64,000 bases of DNA, from contig OX352765.1 in NCBI GenBank assembly GCA_947095585.1, forward strand, positions 58,120,920 to 58,184,919. Direction: 5' to 3'. Each line of letters starts with the position of its first letter. Positions within the stretch are counted from its first letter, which is position 1. Positions 21,107 through 31,599 of this stretch are shown piece by piece. A program made the position numbers and the translations under genes. Below the pieces are notes generated by a model, which saw only the letters and a list, made by a program, of their open reading frames with translations, was not told the origin of the DNA and made no database searches. The DNA is from Nephrocerus scutellatus. Its lineage: Eukaryota; Arthropoda; Insecta; Diptera; Pipunculidae.

Positions 21107-21477
21107 GTAAGAGTATGTAAAAGTATATAAACGGCGGTAATTCAGTGCAGTCAATAGCTTTCAGGTTGATTTATAACCAGTGAACAATTAAATATTAGTT
21201 GGATCACCAGTATAAGTGAAAACCAATATGAATATAAGATAGTAAAGCAGAGCTTCTCAGATCACTACATGGAAAATTGTAATTCAGTCTAAATAGTGAA
21301 TAACCTTAAAAATGTGAATGTTAAAAAGGTGTTTTAAACAAGATCAATCAAATTTTTACTGGTAGACGAGTCTAGATATACGAACAGACAAATGACAAAT
21401 TACACACGCACGCTGAAAAAAATTAATTTGCCCTTCGGACGCGCAATAAACTGAGCAATAATGTTGAACACTACAAC

Positions 21478-21556
21478 AAGTGTTATTGAAAATAAACGTT
21501 TTTATTGAAAATAAAAGCTGTTATTGAAAATAAACGCTGTTATTGAAAATAAAAAA
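21478..21556 (+). repeat. Short tandem repeat, unit about 20 bp
   Basis: Four imperfect copies of GTTATTGAAAATAAACGCTG lie head to tail. Confidence 0.8.
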
Positions 21557-21582
21557 TGTGTCTGTTTCAATTTGTGTCAATT

Positions 21583-22107
21583 TCTTAAATACTCTATATT
21601 AACTTCACGTACCCGTGTGTTTGTTTGTTGGTTTGTTTGTTTGTTTCTCGTGGAATCTTTCAATCAATTTTCAAACCACTTCCCAAAGTCCGATTTCATT
21701 GAAACTTTGCACATATATCTTCGATGACAACACTATTAAAGGTCGTGAGGCCCCATACAATTTTTTTAAAAAATTAACCAGATTTACTTCAATTTTTATA
21801 TACATGTGTATCTCCGATGGACAACACTTTTTGTACAAATTTTGGAAACCCCGGGTCCCGGGGTTGTGAGGCCCCATACAATTTTTTGTAAAAAAATAAC
21901 CCGATTTTCTTTAAATTTCATATACATACATGTGTATCTCTGATGAACAACGCTTTTTCTTAAAATGTTGGAGACCCTGGTCCCAGGGTCGTGAGGCCCC
22001 ATACAAATTTTATAAAAAAATTAACCGGATTTTCCTTAAATTTTACTCACATGTGTATCTCCCAGGGGGTGCCCATATAATTTTTTTAAAAATTAGCCTG
22101 ATTTTTT
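21583..22107 (+). repeat. Dispersed palindromic repeat family, array of half-units
   Basis: The array starts with the family head (ACTCTATATTAACTTCACGT and a GTTT microsatellite). It continues with about four half-units of roughly 120 bp, each carrying CCGATTTTCTTTAAATTT, ACATGTGTATCTCCGATGGA, CAACACTTTTTGTAAA, a palindrome such as CCCGGGTCCCGGGG and GTGAGGCCCCATACAATTTT. ORFs across it are artefacts. Confidence 0.75.
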
Positions 22108-22475
22108 AAATTCTCTATATTAACTTCGCGTGCATGTGGCTGGCTGGTTGGCTGGCTGGCTGGCTGGTCAGATTTTCTGATCAATTTTTAGCCCACTTCC
22201 CGATTTTATTGAAATTTTGCACACGTGTATATTTCCGGTGACAATACTTTCTATTAAAATTTGAGGCCCCTCGGACCTCGGGTTCGGTGGGCTCTCATAC
22301 AAATATTTTACAAAATTTACCCGATTTTCTTTAAATTTTGTACACATGTGTGTCTTCGATGGAAAACACTTTTTGTAAAAATTTGGAGCGATCGGCCCCT
22401 TGGGGACCCCAATATACAATTTTTAAATATCGCTATATCGCATCAGATCACGGCAAAGTCTGAGCTCTGTGCTTT
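22108..22475 (+). repeat. Dispersed palindromic repeat family, most complete copy
   Basis: This copy has the head TAAATTCTCTATATTAACTT, a (TGGC)n run at 22137-22168, GATCAATTTTTAGCCCACTT, TGCACACGTGTATATTTCCG, a GC palindrome near 22265-22292, a second half-unit with ACATGTGTGTCTTCGATGGA, and the ending ATCGCTATATCGCATCAGAT. The later AGAGAATTTA motif at 22562 is the reverse complement of TAAATTCTCT in the head, so the whole may have short inverted ends. Confidence 0.75.
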
Positions 22476-22561
22476 GTGAGCAGCGCTGTTCGCTGCCGCT
22501 GCGTCATTTCGTGGATGATTTTGCCACAAGACGAGCACGCAGTGTGTGTGTGTGTGTCGCC

Positions 22562-22800
22562 GATTAGAGAATTTACAAGAAAAATTTTAATTTTTATGGG
22601 TTGTTTTTTTTCAAATTTAAAACACATGTGTATCTCCGATGGACAAAACTGTTTGTAATTTTGGAGACCTGGGTCCCAGGGCCGAGAGGCCCCATACAAA
22701 TTTTTTAAAAACAACCGGATTTTCTTTAAATTTAGCCTGATTTTTTTCAAATTTTAAACACATGTTTATTTCCGATGGACAAAACTGTTTGTAAAATTTT
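22562..22800 (+). repeat. AGAGAATTTA motif and two further half-units
   Basis: ATTAGAGAATTTACAAGAAA and TTTTAATTTTTATGGGTTG are followed by two half-units (ACACATGTGTATCTCCGATG and ACACATGTTTATTTCCGATG). These end about 100 bases before the first cadherin exon's acceptor. Confidence 0.65.
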
Positions 22801-22901
22801 TGAAGTTAATTTTTCTATTTTTCTGTTGACCGATATTTTAAATGTTTTAAAATTTTTTAATAATATCTTTTTTTTGGTTTTTGTTCTTATATTTTTAATA
22901 G

Positions 22902-23109
22902 GTATTTATATCGGTAGGAAATGAGAACGATAACGTTCCGTTGACAAAGGACCCTGTGTATTATCCATCTATCTTGGAAGGTAGTCCTGCCGGTGAACCA
23001 ATATTACAAATATCGGCAGATGATTTAGATAATGACTCCCTTAACCAGATTACTTACCGAATTATTTCTGGAAACCCAGAGGGATACTTTTCAATTAATA
23101 ATACAACTG
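22902..23109 (+). CDS. kug: Fat-like cadherin, exon (first in window)
   Basis: The exon follows a T-rich tract and AG at 22900-22901 and ends at the GT at 23110-23111. It encodes 69 codons plus one base. VFISVGNENDNVPLT is the end of one extracellular cadherin repeat with its calcium-binding DxND-like linker. The next repeat then begins (PVYYPSILEGSPAGEPILQI, SADDLDNDSL, ISGNPEGYFSINNTTG). Reading through the donor meets a stop at once, which supports the splice site. The wording closely follows the FAT1/2/3 type of giant cadherins rather than FAT4/Drosophila fat, so kugelei (fat2) is the likely ortholog. It is a planar-polarity and collective-migration protein at the basal or lateral cell surface. 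Confidence 0.85.
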
Positions 23110-24217
23110 GTAACTTACTTATATAATATAATTAAAATGTTATTAATTGCTATGTGTTGTAGTTTTTAATATGATATACAAATATAATTGCGAGCCCGAA
23201 GGTCGAAGCTAATAATCAGAGGACAAGAAAATTTTTCTAGCGTATGTGTGTCGGTTTGTCGGTTTGTGGGTTTATGGGTTTGTCGGATTGTCGGCTTGTA
23301 CGATTGTCCGATTGTATATCGCGACTTCTACCAGTCAGAATTTGAATGGGACTTGTTTTAAAACAATTGGTAAGCGCTTGGCTTGCGATGACGTGACGCG
23401 CGTCAAGTGTCGCGTGTTGCGCGTGTATTTTTTTTAATTACTTGTTTTAAAACTTGGCTTGCGATGACTTGACGTGTGTCACGTGTTGCGCGTGTAATTT
23501 TTTTTTGTTGGCTTGCGATGACGTGACACGTCGCGAGTCGCATATGGCGCGGGTATGTTTTTTTTTAAAGTACTTGTTTTAAAACTTGACTTGCGATGGC
23601 TTAACGCGTGTCACGTGTCACGTGTGACGCGTGTAAATATTTTTTTTTAAATACTTGTTTTAAAACTTGGCACGTGTGGCGCGTGTATTTTTTTTTAATA
23701 CTTCTTTTAAAACTTGCCTTGCGATGACGTGATACCTGTCGCGAGTCGCGTGTGTCGCGTGTCATTTTTTTTTTAAACAGGGACTTGTTTTTTAACTTGA
23801 CTTGCGATGACTTGACGCGTGTCACGTGTCGCGTGTGGCGCGTGCAAATTTTTTTTAAATACTTGTTTTTAAACTTGGCTTGCAATGAGTGAGTGAGAGA
23901 GTGACGCATCACGCACACATCTACAGGTCAGAATTTTTATGGGACTTGTTTTAAAACAATTGTTTAGCGCTCAGCTTGCGATGGTGTAATTTTGAGTTTT
24001 TTTTTATTCATAGGGTTGGAGAAAAAAAATGTTTTTTTTTTAAAGTAAAATCCTTTCAAGATAATTTAGTCTTTAGGCTGAACTACAACTATCCATATGG
24101 CGAGCTGAGAAGCTCGCTTTACTATCTTATACATATATATATATATATTTCATACATAAGTATGAAATATTAAAATTTATTTGACTAATTCGGTATTCAA
24201 ATTTTTTACAATTATAG
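23110..24217 (+). other. Intron between the first and second visible cadherin exons
   Basis: The intron begins GTAACT and ends TTATAG. It holds a degenerate array of ACGTG/GCGTG-rich repeats (23376-23900) and a short AT microsatellite near 24133-24150. The phase is 1 on both sides. Confidence 0.85.
23376..23900. repeat. Degenerate repeat array rich in ACGTG/GCGTG
   Basis: Roughly six to seven irregular units of about 65-80 bp share ACTTGTTTTAAAACTTGGCT, TGCGATGACTTGACGCGTGT, CACGTGTCGCGTGTGGCGCG and a T-run. Similar wording occurs near 7685-7725 and, inverted, near 36130. Confidence 0.75.
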
Positions 24218-24279
24218 GATTAATAACAACTACAGAAAGAAAACTAGACCGAGAAAACCAGGACGAACATATTTTAGAG
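24218..24279 (+). CDS. kug: Fat-like cadherin, exon (second in window)
   Basis: A 62-base exon lies between TTATAG and GTAAGC. Its first two bases complete the Gly codon split with the previous exon; it then encodes LITTTERKLDRENQDEHILE. This is the conserved strand and LDRE calcium-binding motif in the middle of a cadherin repeat, continuing the TTG from the preceding exon. It ends in phase 0. The near-verbatim similarity to the TSRKLDREQQDEHILEVTV region of vertebrate FAT1/FAT3, as I remember it, supports the Fat-like assignment. Confidence 0.85.
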
Positions 24280-24345
24280 GTAAGCTATATATGTGAAAAT
24301 TATGAGCGTCATACAATTCATTCCAATAATTTATATTTTATTTAG

Positions 24346-24501
24346 ATTTACATAACAGACAATGGAAAGCCACCACTCTCATCAACGACAAGAGTTATAA
24401 TTTCTGTTGATGATATTAATGATCAAACTCCCGAATTTGATCAAAGATTTTATAAAGTGCTAATACCAAAAACAAACGAAATTGCTGATGCATTATTTCA
24501 G
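24346..24501 (+). CDS. kug: Fat-like cadherin, exon (third in window)
   Basis: The exon follows TTTAG and ends before GTAATA, 52 codons in phase 0. IYITDNGKPPLSSTTRVIIS completes the repeat (DNG calcium motif). VDDINDQTPEFDQRFYKVLI is the inter-repeat linker and start of the next repeat, ending ADALFQ. The following exon continues VLAFDND, as expected for a cadherin repeat. Between them lies a 38,894-base intron filled with transposable elements. Confidence 0.85.
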
Positions 24502-25090
24502 GTAATAATAGAACTAGAATTTATTTTGTGAGTAGTCTCTTGACCATATGGCTGAAACTGCGCCCTAAAAGGATGTATTGTATTGTAATAGAAGTACCAC
24601 CTCCCCGATGAAGGATTTTATGCTTTAGTAGTAGAGTTTATCAACTCTCCTGACAAACATCCTGTTCATTGTAATTATTTGATGTTATTTTCCTAATCTT
24701 TCGTTCAGCAGTTATAGCCTGTACAACATATTCCTGAGCAAATTACTTTTCTATGCGCTCTAAGGTCAAAATGTCGCCATTTTCACGCAACAGGCTTATT
24801 GAGGACGTGGCAACCTACCTACCAGAATAGATGGTTTAGGTGTTGTGGTTTTGTGTTGTTTTTGCTTAATAGCTAAATAGCGTGGCTTTGAATTACCTGC
24901 CTTCTTCTTATTTCCTCTCTCTTTCCTTTTTCTACTCATTCGATGATTCGAAGATCCCGTGCGTTTAGTTCTGTACTCTGTAGAGAGGCAGACAGTGTGT
25001 GATTGCTTTGTCAGTCGCTCAATTCTTAGCTTGAAAAGGCATAACACTAGCAGAAGTTTATTTTGTTCCATCACATCACGGTTCGTTTTG
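24502..25090 (+). other. Start of the giant intron; unassigned sequence
   Basis: The donor GTAATA is followed by about 250 bases of plain AT-rich intron. 24800-25090 is probably the 5' UTR of the LINE that begins coding at 25092. I see no gene in it. Confidence 0.5.
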
Positions 25091-25113
25091 ATTGAGTCGG
25101 AGTGTGTCCAACA

Positions 25114-25875
25114 TGACTGTGTGCGAATTGAGGGCTGACGTGTGCAACATTCGAGGGCTTAGATCAAATCTCTCTACCACGTGCTTCCATTTAGCAGACC
25201 ACAAACCTGCTATTCTGGTACTAACAGAAACCCAGGTCAATGCTGATTTCGATGTTGGATTGATGGATTTCAGTTGGTATAACTTGGTGCCAGTATTTTT
25301 TCCCCACCGCGGTCTCGCCATTTGTGTACGTAGTGATGTACCTTATCAAACCCAAGCACAATTCACCCTTGTTCCAACTCGGAATTTAATTTCATTTGGC
25401 TCAAAGTCAAAGTGCACAAGCATAGTATTCACTACCGTTTCATATACAGAGGCCTTAATTTAGACAATGTCTCGACTTGTTATGAGTTGGATGCACTGTC
25501 TGACCCTATTATTAGAATGATCCACTTTCTGAAATTATTCTTGTGGGCGATTTCAATGTACACAATTCTAGTTGGCTTCGCCATTCAGGCGAAGGAAGGG
25601 ATGTTGAGTTATTTGCTGATTTTAACAATCTCACTCTGGTTGTGAATGAGCCCACTCGAATTCCAGACATTGTAAGTCATAACGCTAATACCCTTGACTT
25701 GTTGATTACCTCTCATCCTAACAAATACACCGTCAGTTTATCTCTTCACATTGTGTGGTATCAGCTAATTTCTTGTTGTCAAACCACACAGTTAAAGAAA
25801 AAACTCCTAAAAGGAAAGTATGGCTACACGAGAAAGCCGACTGGGATGGCCTCAATAATTTCTTTAGGAGCATAA
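25114..25875 (+). pseudogene. LINE D: endonuclease
   Basis: Three overlapping frames give the whole APE-type domain. 25092-25463 has CNIRGLRSNLSTTCFHLADH, TETQVNADFDV and FFPHRGLAICVRSDVPYQTQ. 25543-25875 has MGDFNVHNSSWLRHSGEGRD and NEPTRIPDIVSHNANTLDL. The DFN block that LINE C lost is present here. Two frameshifts (near 25420-25540 and 25740) and the loss of the SDH block inactivate it. Confidence 0.8.
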
Positions 25876-26009
25876 ACCACTTAATGCCAATGGTGGTGTG
25901 GATACCGTTTCAATCACTAACATAATCCAGGAGGGCTAGAGACAATTTATCCATTCCAGGAATAAGTGTATCAAACCGAAGAAAAATGCTTGGTATGATA
26001 TAAGCTGCA

Positions 26010-26999
26010 AAGAAACGTCATCTCTTTCGTCGTACCGACCCATTGCGCTAACATCTATACTCTCCAAGGTTATGAAAACCCTGATCAATCGTAAGCTTAT
26101 GCAATACCTTGAATCATGTGAAATCCTTAGTGACCAGCAGTACGGTTTTCGTAGGCAGCCTTCTACAAGTGACCTGATGGCTTATCTCAATGAAAAGTGG
26201 AACCTGTCTATTCAAAAATTTGGAGAAAGTAAAGTTGTTGCAGTCGATATTTCCAAGAGAGTCTGGCATCAAGCTCTTTTGTCGAAACAGAGTTCAGAAC
26301 CGCGCGTTAAAACTTATTGGTGACGTACATATCGCGAAAACAATCGAATCGCTCGAACATCGTAGGAATGTTTCCTGCCTGTCACTGTTTTATCGCTTTT
26401 TCCACAAGCGGTGTTCAAAAGAAATATCCAGATTCATCCCGCCCATTCTCCAACCCATCCGTAATACCCGTGCCTCAACTGGAGCTCCTGGGTCCACCAT
26501 TACGCCTATCTTCGGACGTACTAACCAATTCAGATATTCCTCCTTCAAAGAAACTTAAAAATCGCAATACTTAGTATGTGCGTCAACAACAAGCCCCTTT
26601 GGAATGACCACATAATCACCATTGCTAAGAATGCTGCGAAATAATTAGGTTTTCTAAAACGGTGCAAGATGTACTTCACTCCTTCAGACCTGGCTACTAT
26701 TTACAAGGCATATATTCACCATAAACTTGAATATATGGTGCTCCCAAGACCATATTACCATCTATTCAATAGAACCGCGCGATAAAACTTATTGGTGACG
26801 TAAATATCGCAAAAACAATCAAAACCGTGCTACAAATCGAGCTCACGGGTCCACCACTAGATCAATCTTCGGAAGTACCAACTAATTTAGAGGTTCCTTC
26901 TTTAGCCGCACAATAATTATGTGGAATGAATTGCCCGACTCTGTGTTTCCGCATTTGTATGATCAGCAGTGATTTAAGACACATGTGCATGGACATATT
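26010..26999 (+). pseudogene. LINE D: deleted and partly repeated reverse transcriptase end
   Basis: At about 26015 the linker (YDISCKET) jumps directly to SSLSSYRPIALTSILSKVMK, DQQYGFRRQPSTSDLMAYL and VVAVDISK, with KAFD missing. A jump near 26287 leads to VQNRALKLIGDVHIAKTIES and GRTNQFR. From about 26560 the sequence restarts upstream (MCVNKKPLWNDHI, GFLKRCKMYFTPSDLATIYK) and repeats the C-terminal block in worn form to about 26999. All catalytic RT motifs from motif B to FADD are missing. Confidence 0.75.
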
Positions 27000-27403
27000 T
27001 TTCTTTTCTTTTCCTCTCCTTAATGTACTTTCGGCCTATATACAGTATTGGCCATTGTTATACCGCCATGTTTTAACAAATTGAGCCTATCTGTTAATTC
27101 CCGCTCTCGTACCATTAACGTCCGTTCCTGCTCTAAGCATTTGAGTCTCTTTTAACCTGCTTTTAAACCTCAAATGCTTCGAATGTTGCTTAAAAATTGT
27201 TTAAGCTTTTTCTAAGCTTCAAATATTCCAGATTTTCATTAAAAATATTGCAGCAATTTTCATTTATTTTATAACAGTTCTAATTGCTCCAGATCTAACA
27301 CCTATTTTATTTTCTACCTGTTAGAATATAGTTAGTTAGTTATACTTTAATTAAAGCATTTTTTTTTTAAAAATTTAATATAATTTTATTTTATACGTTT
27401 TAG

Positions 27404-27463
27404 TTTTTAATGAAATATGTATATATAACTTCAATAACATTAAGATGGGATAGTAATATGTAA
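27404..27463 (+). repeat. Leader segment of the minisatellite, copy 1
   Basis: TAGTTTTTAATGAAATATGT, then ATATA and GATGGGATAGTAATATG, directly precede the minisatellite. The same leader recurs at 28064-28123 before a second stretch of it. Confidence 0.65.
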
Positions 27464-30245
27464 ACCTTAAAAAGGCCCCAAAGTGCTCCTAAAAAATTCA
27501 TAAGAGACCCCAAAACACCCCCAAAAATCCCCTTCAAGACACAGTCAAGACCTTAAGACCCCATCAACGCCACCTTAAAACCCCAATGAAGACCCTTTCA
27601 AAACATGCTCAAGACCTCTCAAAACCCCTTGGAGACCCCTATATATACCGTTTTAAGACCCCTCTATATCCTGTTTTAAGACCCCTCAAGAGTCCCTTAA
27701 TACCCCCTAAAAACACCACCAAAAAGTCTCCAAAAAGCCCCAGAAGACCCCCCTTAAACCTAACTTAAGATTCCCGTAAGACCGCCCTCAAAACTACCTC
27801 AACACCTAATGAATATCCTCTTAAAACCCCTCAAGGCCCCCCTTAAGGCTCTCTAAATACCACTTTAAGACTGACTTAAGACCCCTCTGAAGATCCTCTC
27901 AAAACTCTTAAGACCCCTCTCAAAATCTCAAAACCTAAAGACCACCTTAAAATACCCACAAGACCACATTCATACTCCATCAAGGCCCCCTCAAGACCCT
28001 TTGACGACCCCTATCAGAGAATTTACACGAAAAATTTTAATTTTTATCTGATTGTTGTTTTTTTAGTTTTTAATGAAATATGTATATAAAATTTAAATTT
28101 TATTCAGATGGGATGGTAATATGGAGACACCCACAAGTCGCTCAAAATACCCTCAAAAAACTTTCAAAAGACCCCGAAAGGACCTCAAAGACCCTCCAAA
28201 AACCCCCTCAGAACCACCTAGGGACCTCCTTAAGACCACCCTCAAATTCACCTTCAAGACCCCGTTAAGACCACGTTACGACCCCCATATATCAAATTCA
28301 TCAATACCCCCTTAAACCCACGTTAAGATCCCCATAAGAGCCCCTCAAACACTCAAGACCCCACTATAGGACACATAAAACCCCCCTCAAGAGTCCACTC
28401 ACGACCCTCTCAAAATTCCCTCAAGATACCTTCAGGACCACCTAAGGACCTCCTCGAGACCCCACTAAATATCCTCACAAAACCCCCTCGGGCCCCCTGA
28501 AGACTAGCTTAAGACCTCACCTAAAGACGCTGTTAAGACCACGTTACTACCCCATTTAAACTCCCTGAAACCCCCCTTAAGATTTCCTTAAGACCTCCTC
28601 AAGACTCTACTCACGACCCTCTCAAAATCCACTCAAGACCCCCTCAAGACAACTCACGATCCTCTCAAATTCCCCTCAAGACCACCTCAAGGCTCCCTCA
28701 AAACCTTAAGACCCCCTCAAGACTCCACTCATGCCCCTCTCAAAATCCCCCGAAGTACCCCTTAAGACCACCTAAAAACCACATTAAGACCCAACTTAAT
28801 ATCCTCACAAAACCCTATCGAGACTCCCTCAAGACCACCGCACGACCCATTCTAAGAACCCCTCAAGAGCGCACTCAATATTTTCTTAAGACCCCCACTT
28901 AATATCTTCACAAAACCCTATCGAGGCTCCCTCAAGACCACCCCACGACCCATTCCAAGAACCCCTTAAGAGCCCGTTCAATATTCCTTTAAGACCCCCA
29001 CAAAACCCTCATAAGAACCTACTCAAGTCCACCTAAGAACCCGTCAAGACCCCTCTAAAAAACCCCTTAAGACCCTGCTCAAGATTCCCATAAGAACCCC
29101 GACTCAAGACCCTTTTAAACCCATTCAAGTCACCTTGGATGGTGACCATTAGGACCCCAAAAAACCCTCTTAAGACTCTACTCAAGACACTCCCAAAAAC
29201 CCCTAAAGACCACCTAAAACCCCCCTCAAGACCACCTACAACCCCTTTAAGGTTCCCTTAAGACCCCGTCAAACATTCAAGACCACCTAAAAACCCCTTA
29301 GGGTTCCACTGACGACCCTCTTAAAATCCCCTCAATACCACCTGCAGACCTTCTTAAGACCCCTTCAAGCCTACACTCATGCCCCTCTCAAAATCCCCCT
29401 AAGACCCCCTAAAGACAACCACATGACCCCTTGAAAACCTTCTTAAGACCCCCTCAAGACTGCACTCATGCCCCTCTAAAAATCCCCCTAAGAACCCCTT
29501 AAGACCACTTAAATACCACCTCAAGACACCTCTTAAGATCCTCACAAAACCCCCTCGAGACCACCTCACGACCCCTTCTTTTAAACCCCATTAAGACCCC
29601 CAAAAAATCCTTTTGAGACTACTCAAGACAATCCCAAAATCCCCTGAAGACCACCTAAAACCCCCCTCAAGACCTTTAAGGTTCCCTAAAGACCCGCTCA
29701 AACACTCAAGACCACCTAGAAACCCACTTAAGGTTCCACTCACGACCCTCTTAAAATCCCCTCAATACCACCTGAAGACCCAATTAAAACCACCTCAAAA
29801 CCTTCTTAAGATCCCCTCAAGACTCCACTCATGAGCCTCTCAAAATCCCCTCAAGACCCAACTAAATAAATATCCTCACAAAACTTCCTCGAGACCCCCT
29901 CAAGACTACTTCAAGACTCGCTTAATACCCCCTTAAGACTCCACTCACGATCCTCAGAACCCTCTCAAGTCCTCCTCAAGACCACCTAAACACCACACTA
30001 AAGGCCATCTTAAGACTACCCTCAACCCACCCTCAAGACCACCTGAGGGCCACCATTAAGACCCCGTAAGGACCCCGTTAATACCTCGTTAGGTCCCCCT
30101 AAGACCCCCTGAAGACAACCATATGACTCCTAAGAACCATTTAAGACCCCGCTCAAGATTCCCTTAAGACCCCCACAGAACCCTTTGAAGACTCAAGACA
30201 CCACCCTTAGACTCACCTGAAGACTCCCTTAAGACCACCACACGA
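27464..30245 (+). repeat. Degenerate A/C-rich minisatellite, about 2.8 kb
   Basis: The array is built from variants of an 11-12 bp unit, CCCTCAAGACC, with spacing changes and longer duplicated blocks (for example CTCCACTCATGCCCCTCTCA near 28730 and again near 29370 and 29462). The + strand has very little G outside AAGAC and runs of T are rare, so the strands differ strongly in composition. Lys/Pro/Arg/Thr-rich open frames inside it are by-products. It is interrupted at 28012-28123 by the AGAGAATTTA motif and a second leader. Confidence 0.85.
28012..28123 (+). repeat. AGAGAATTTA motif plus minisatellite leader, copy 2
   Basis: TATCAGAGAATTTACACGAA and TTTTAATTTTTATCTG are followed by TAGTTTTTAATGAAATATGT and GATGGGATGGTAATATGGAG. 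This is a junction between two copies of the minisatellite-bearing repeat. Confidence 0.65.
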
Positions 30246-30252
30246 CTTCTAA

Positions 30253-31345
30253 GCTGTCATCTTACTTTGGCAAAACCGCTTAGCAAATTGTTTCATCTCT
30301 TAATGAAGACAGGTGTTTTTCCATAATTTTGGAAAATAGCAAATATTCAACCCGTTCCGAAAAAAGATGATAAATCGGCACCTACGAACTGCCGTCCTAT
30401 TGCTTTGTTGTCGGTTCTATCGAAGGTAATGGAATCTATCGTTAATTTCAGACTAATGAACTATCTGGATTCGAATGTTCTTTTATCCGATGTGCAGTAT
30501 GGATTTCGTAAAAATCGCTCTTCAGGTGAACTAATGACGTGCATGACTCATTGTTTGGAGCGAAGCATTGAAAACCTAGGTGAATCAAGCGTTGTTTCCT
30601 TAGATATTTCTAAAGCTTTTGATAGAGTTTGGCATGATTGTTTTATTAATAAGATTCGTGCACTGAACTTACACTCCTCTCTCATTGCATGGATTGAGGA
30701 TTGTTTATGGAACCGTAAAATAAAAGTTGTATTAAATGGTATATCTTCAGCTTCACATAGGATCAATGCTGGCGTGCCTCGAGGGTCATCCTTGTCGCCC
30801 ACGCTCTTCTTGATATATATCAACGACCTGTTGTCTTCTACAACCTGTGATATCCATTCATTTGCTGATGATACAACACTATCGGCTTCCATTGAGTTAT
30901 GTTAGATCAATTTTAGAATTTAATTCATATGTGTGGGGGGGGTGGGGCTCCGAGATCGCATTTGGTTCATCTTGATGGAATTCAGAATAGAGTTATCCGT
31001 TTGATAAACGATGTAACCATTACTTCGTCTCTTGATACTTTGGAGCACAGACGAAATGTAGGAGCTTTATCTGTATTCTACAAATTTTACAACGGTAAAT
31101 GTTCTTTAGAAACCCGTTCTCTAGTTCCAGGTCCTTTTCTCAGTAACGTAAACACTCGTTTAAGGTCCAATCAACATAGATTTGCCTTAAAACTTTTTTC
31201 ATGTAGAACCCAACACTTTAAATCCTCCTTTTCCCGAGAGTCTCTTCGTTGTGAAATCAATTGGTCGAGCCCGTGTTTCCCGAATCTTATAATCTGCAAG
31301 GCCTTTAAATTAGCCGTTAACAACTTCTTGAAGGATGATGGATAA
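30253..31345 (+). pseudogene. Jockey-like LINE reverse transcriptase (element E)
   Basis: The + strand starts in the fingers region (GVFP, FWKIANIQPVPKKDDKSAP, one stop near 30322). 30405-30905 then runs open with VLSKVMESIVNFRLMNYL, DVQYGFRKNRSSGELMT, SLDISKAFDRVWHD (motif A), INAGVPRGSSLSPTLFLIYI (motif B) and HSFADDTTLSASIE (FADD). After a deletion of the thumb it resumes at 30929-31345 with LVHLDGIQNRVIRLINDV and EHRRNVGALSVFYKFYNGKC. The family is related to C but distinct. No endonuclease remains; the left border is the minisatellite. Confidence 0.85.
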
Positions 31346-31599
31346 AGAATTCATAAGTTGTTTATTAATATTAAAAAAAAAATTGTTTATCACTATTTTT
31401 TACATTACTTTTATAATTTGTAATATTTTCTTGGTCAAGGTTTTTTGTAGTTTTCCCTGACCATGATTCATTGATAAAAGTATTTGGACTCGCGTCGTTT
31501 TAAATCCGTGTTCGTTTTTCGTATTGCTTTTTCAATGAATCAGAGAGAATTCTGAGAAAATAAATTGAAACCGGCTACAAACGTGAGGAATGTGATATA

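Larger units (their letters stand above)
25092..27357 (+). mobile_element. LINE C family, rearranged copy (D)
   Basis: This + strand copy is related to element C. It carries the endonuclease start (25114 onward), an endonuclease-linker part, a piece of RT and the C-terminal block. A second, partly overlapping run of thumb and C-terminal sequence then starts near 26560. The 3' UTR reaches about 27357 with AATTAAAGC before a T/A-rich run. Internal deletions and the repeated C-terminal block make it a mosaic. Confidence 0.75.

Noticed and set aside
21120..21170. Possible TATA/Inr promoter (TATAAACGG, then TTCAGTGCAGTC)
   Set aside because: No transcript or open frame follows and the spacing is shorter than usual for a TATA-Inr pair, so I do not annotate it.
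22941..23126. Single-exon reading of the first cadherin exon to the stop at 23126
   Set aside because: The splice donor at 23110 and the perfect continuation in the exon at 24218 show that the last codons are intron.
27586..29834. Lys/Pro/Arg/Thr-rich open frames in the 27.5-30.2 kb region
   Set aside because: They are read from the minisatellite unit AAGACCCCCTC, change frame with each unit variant and have no known domain.
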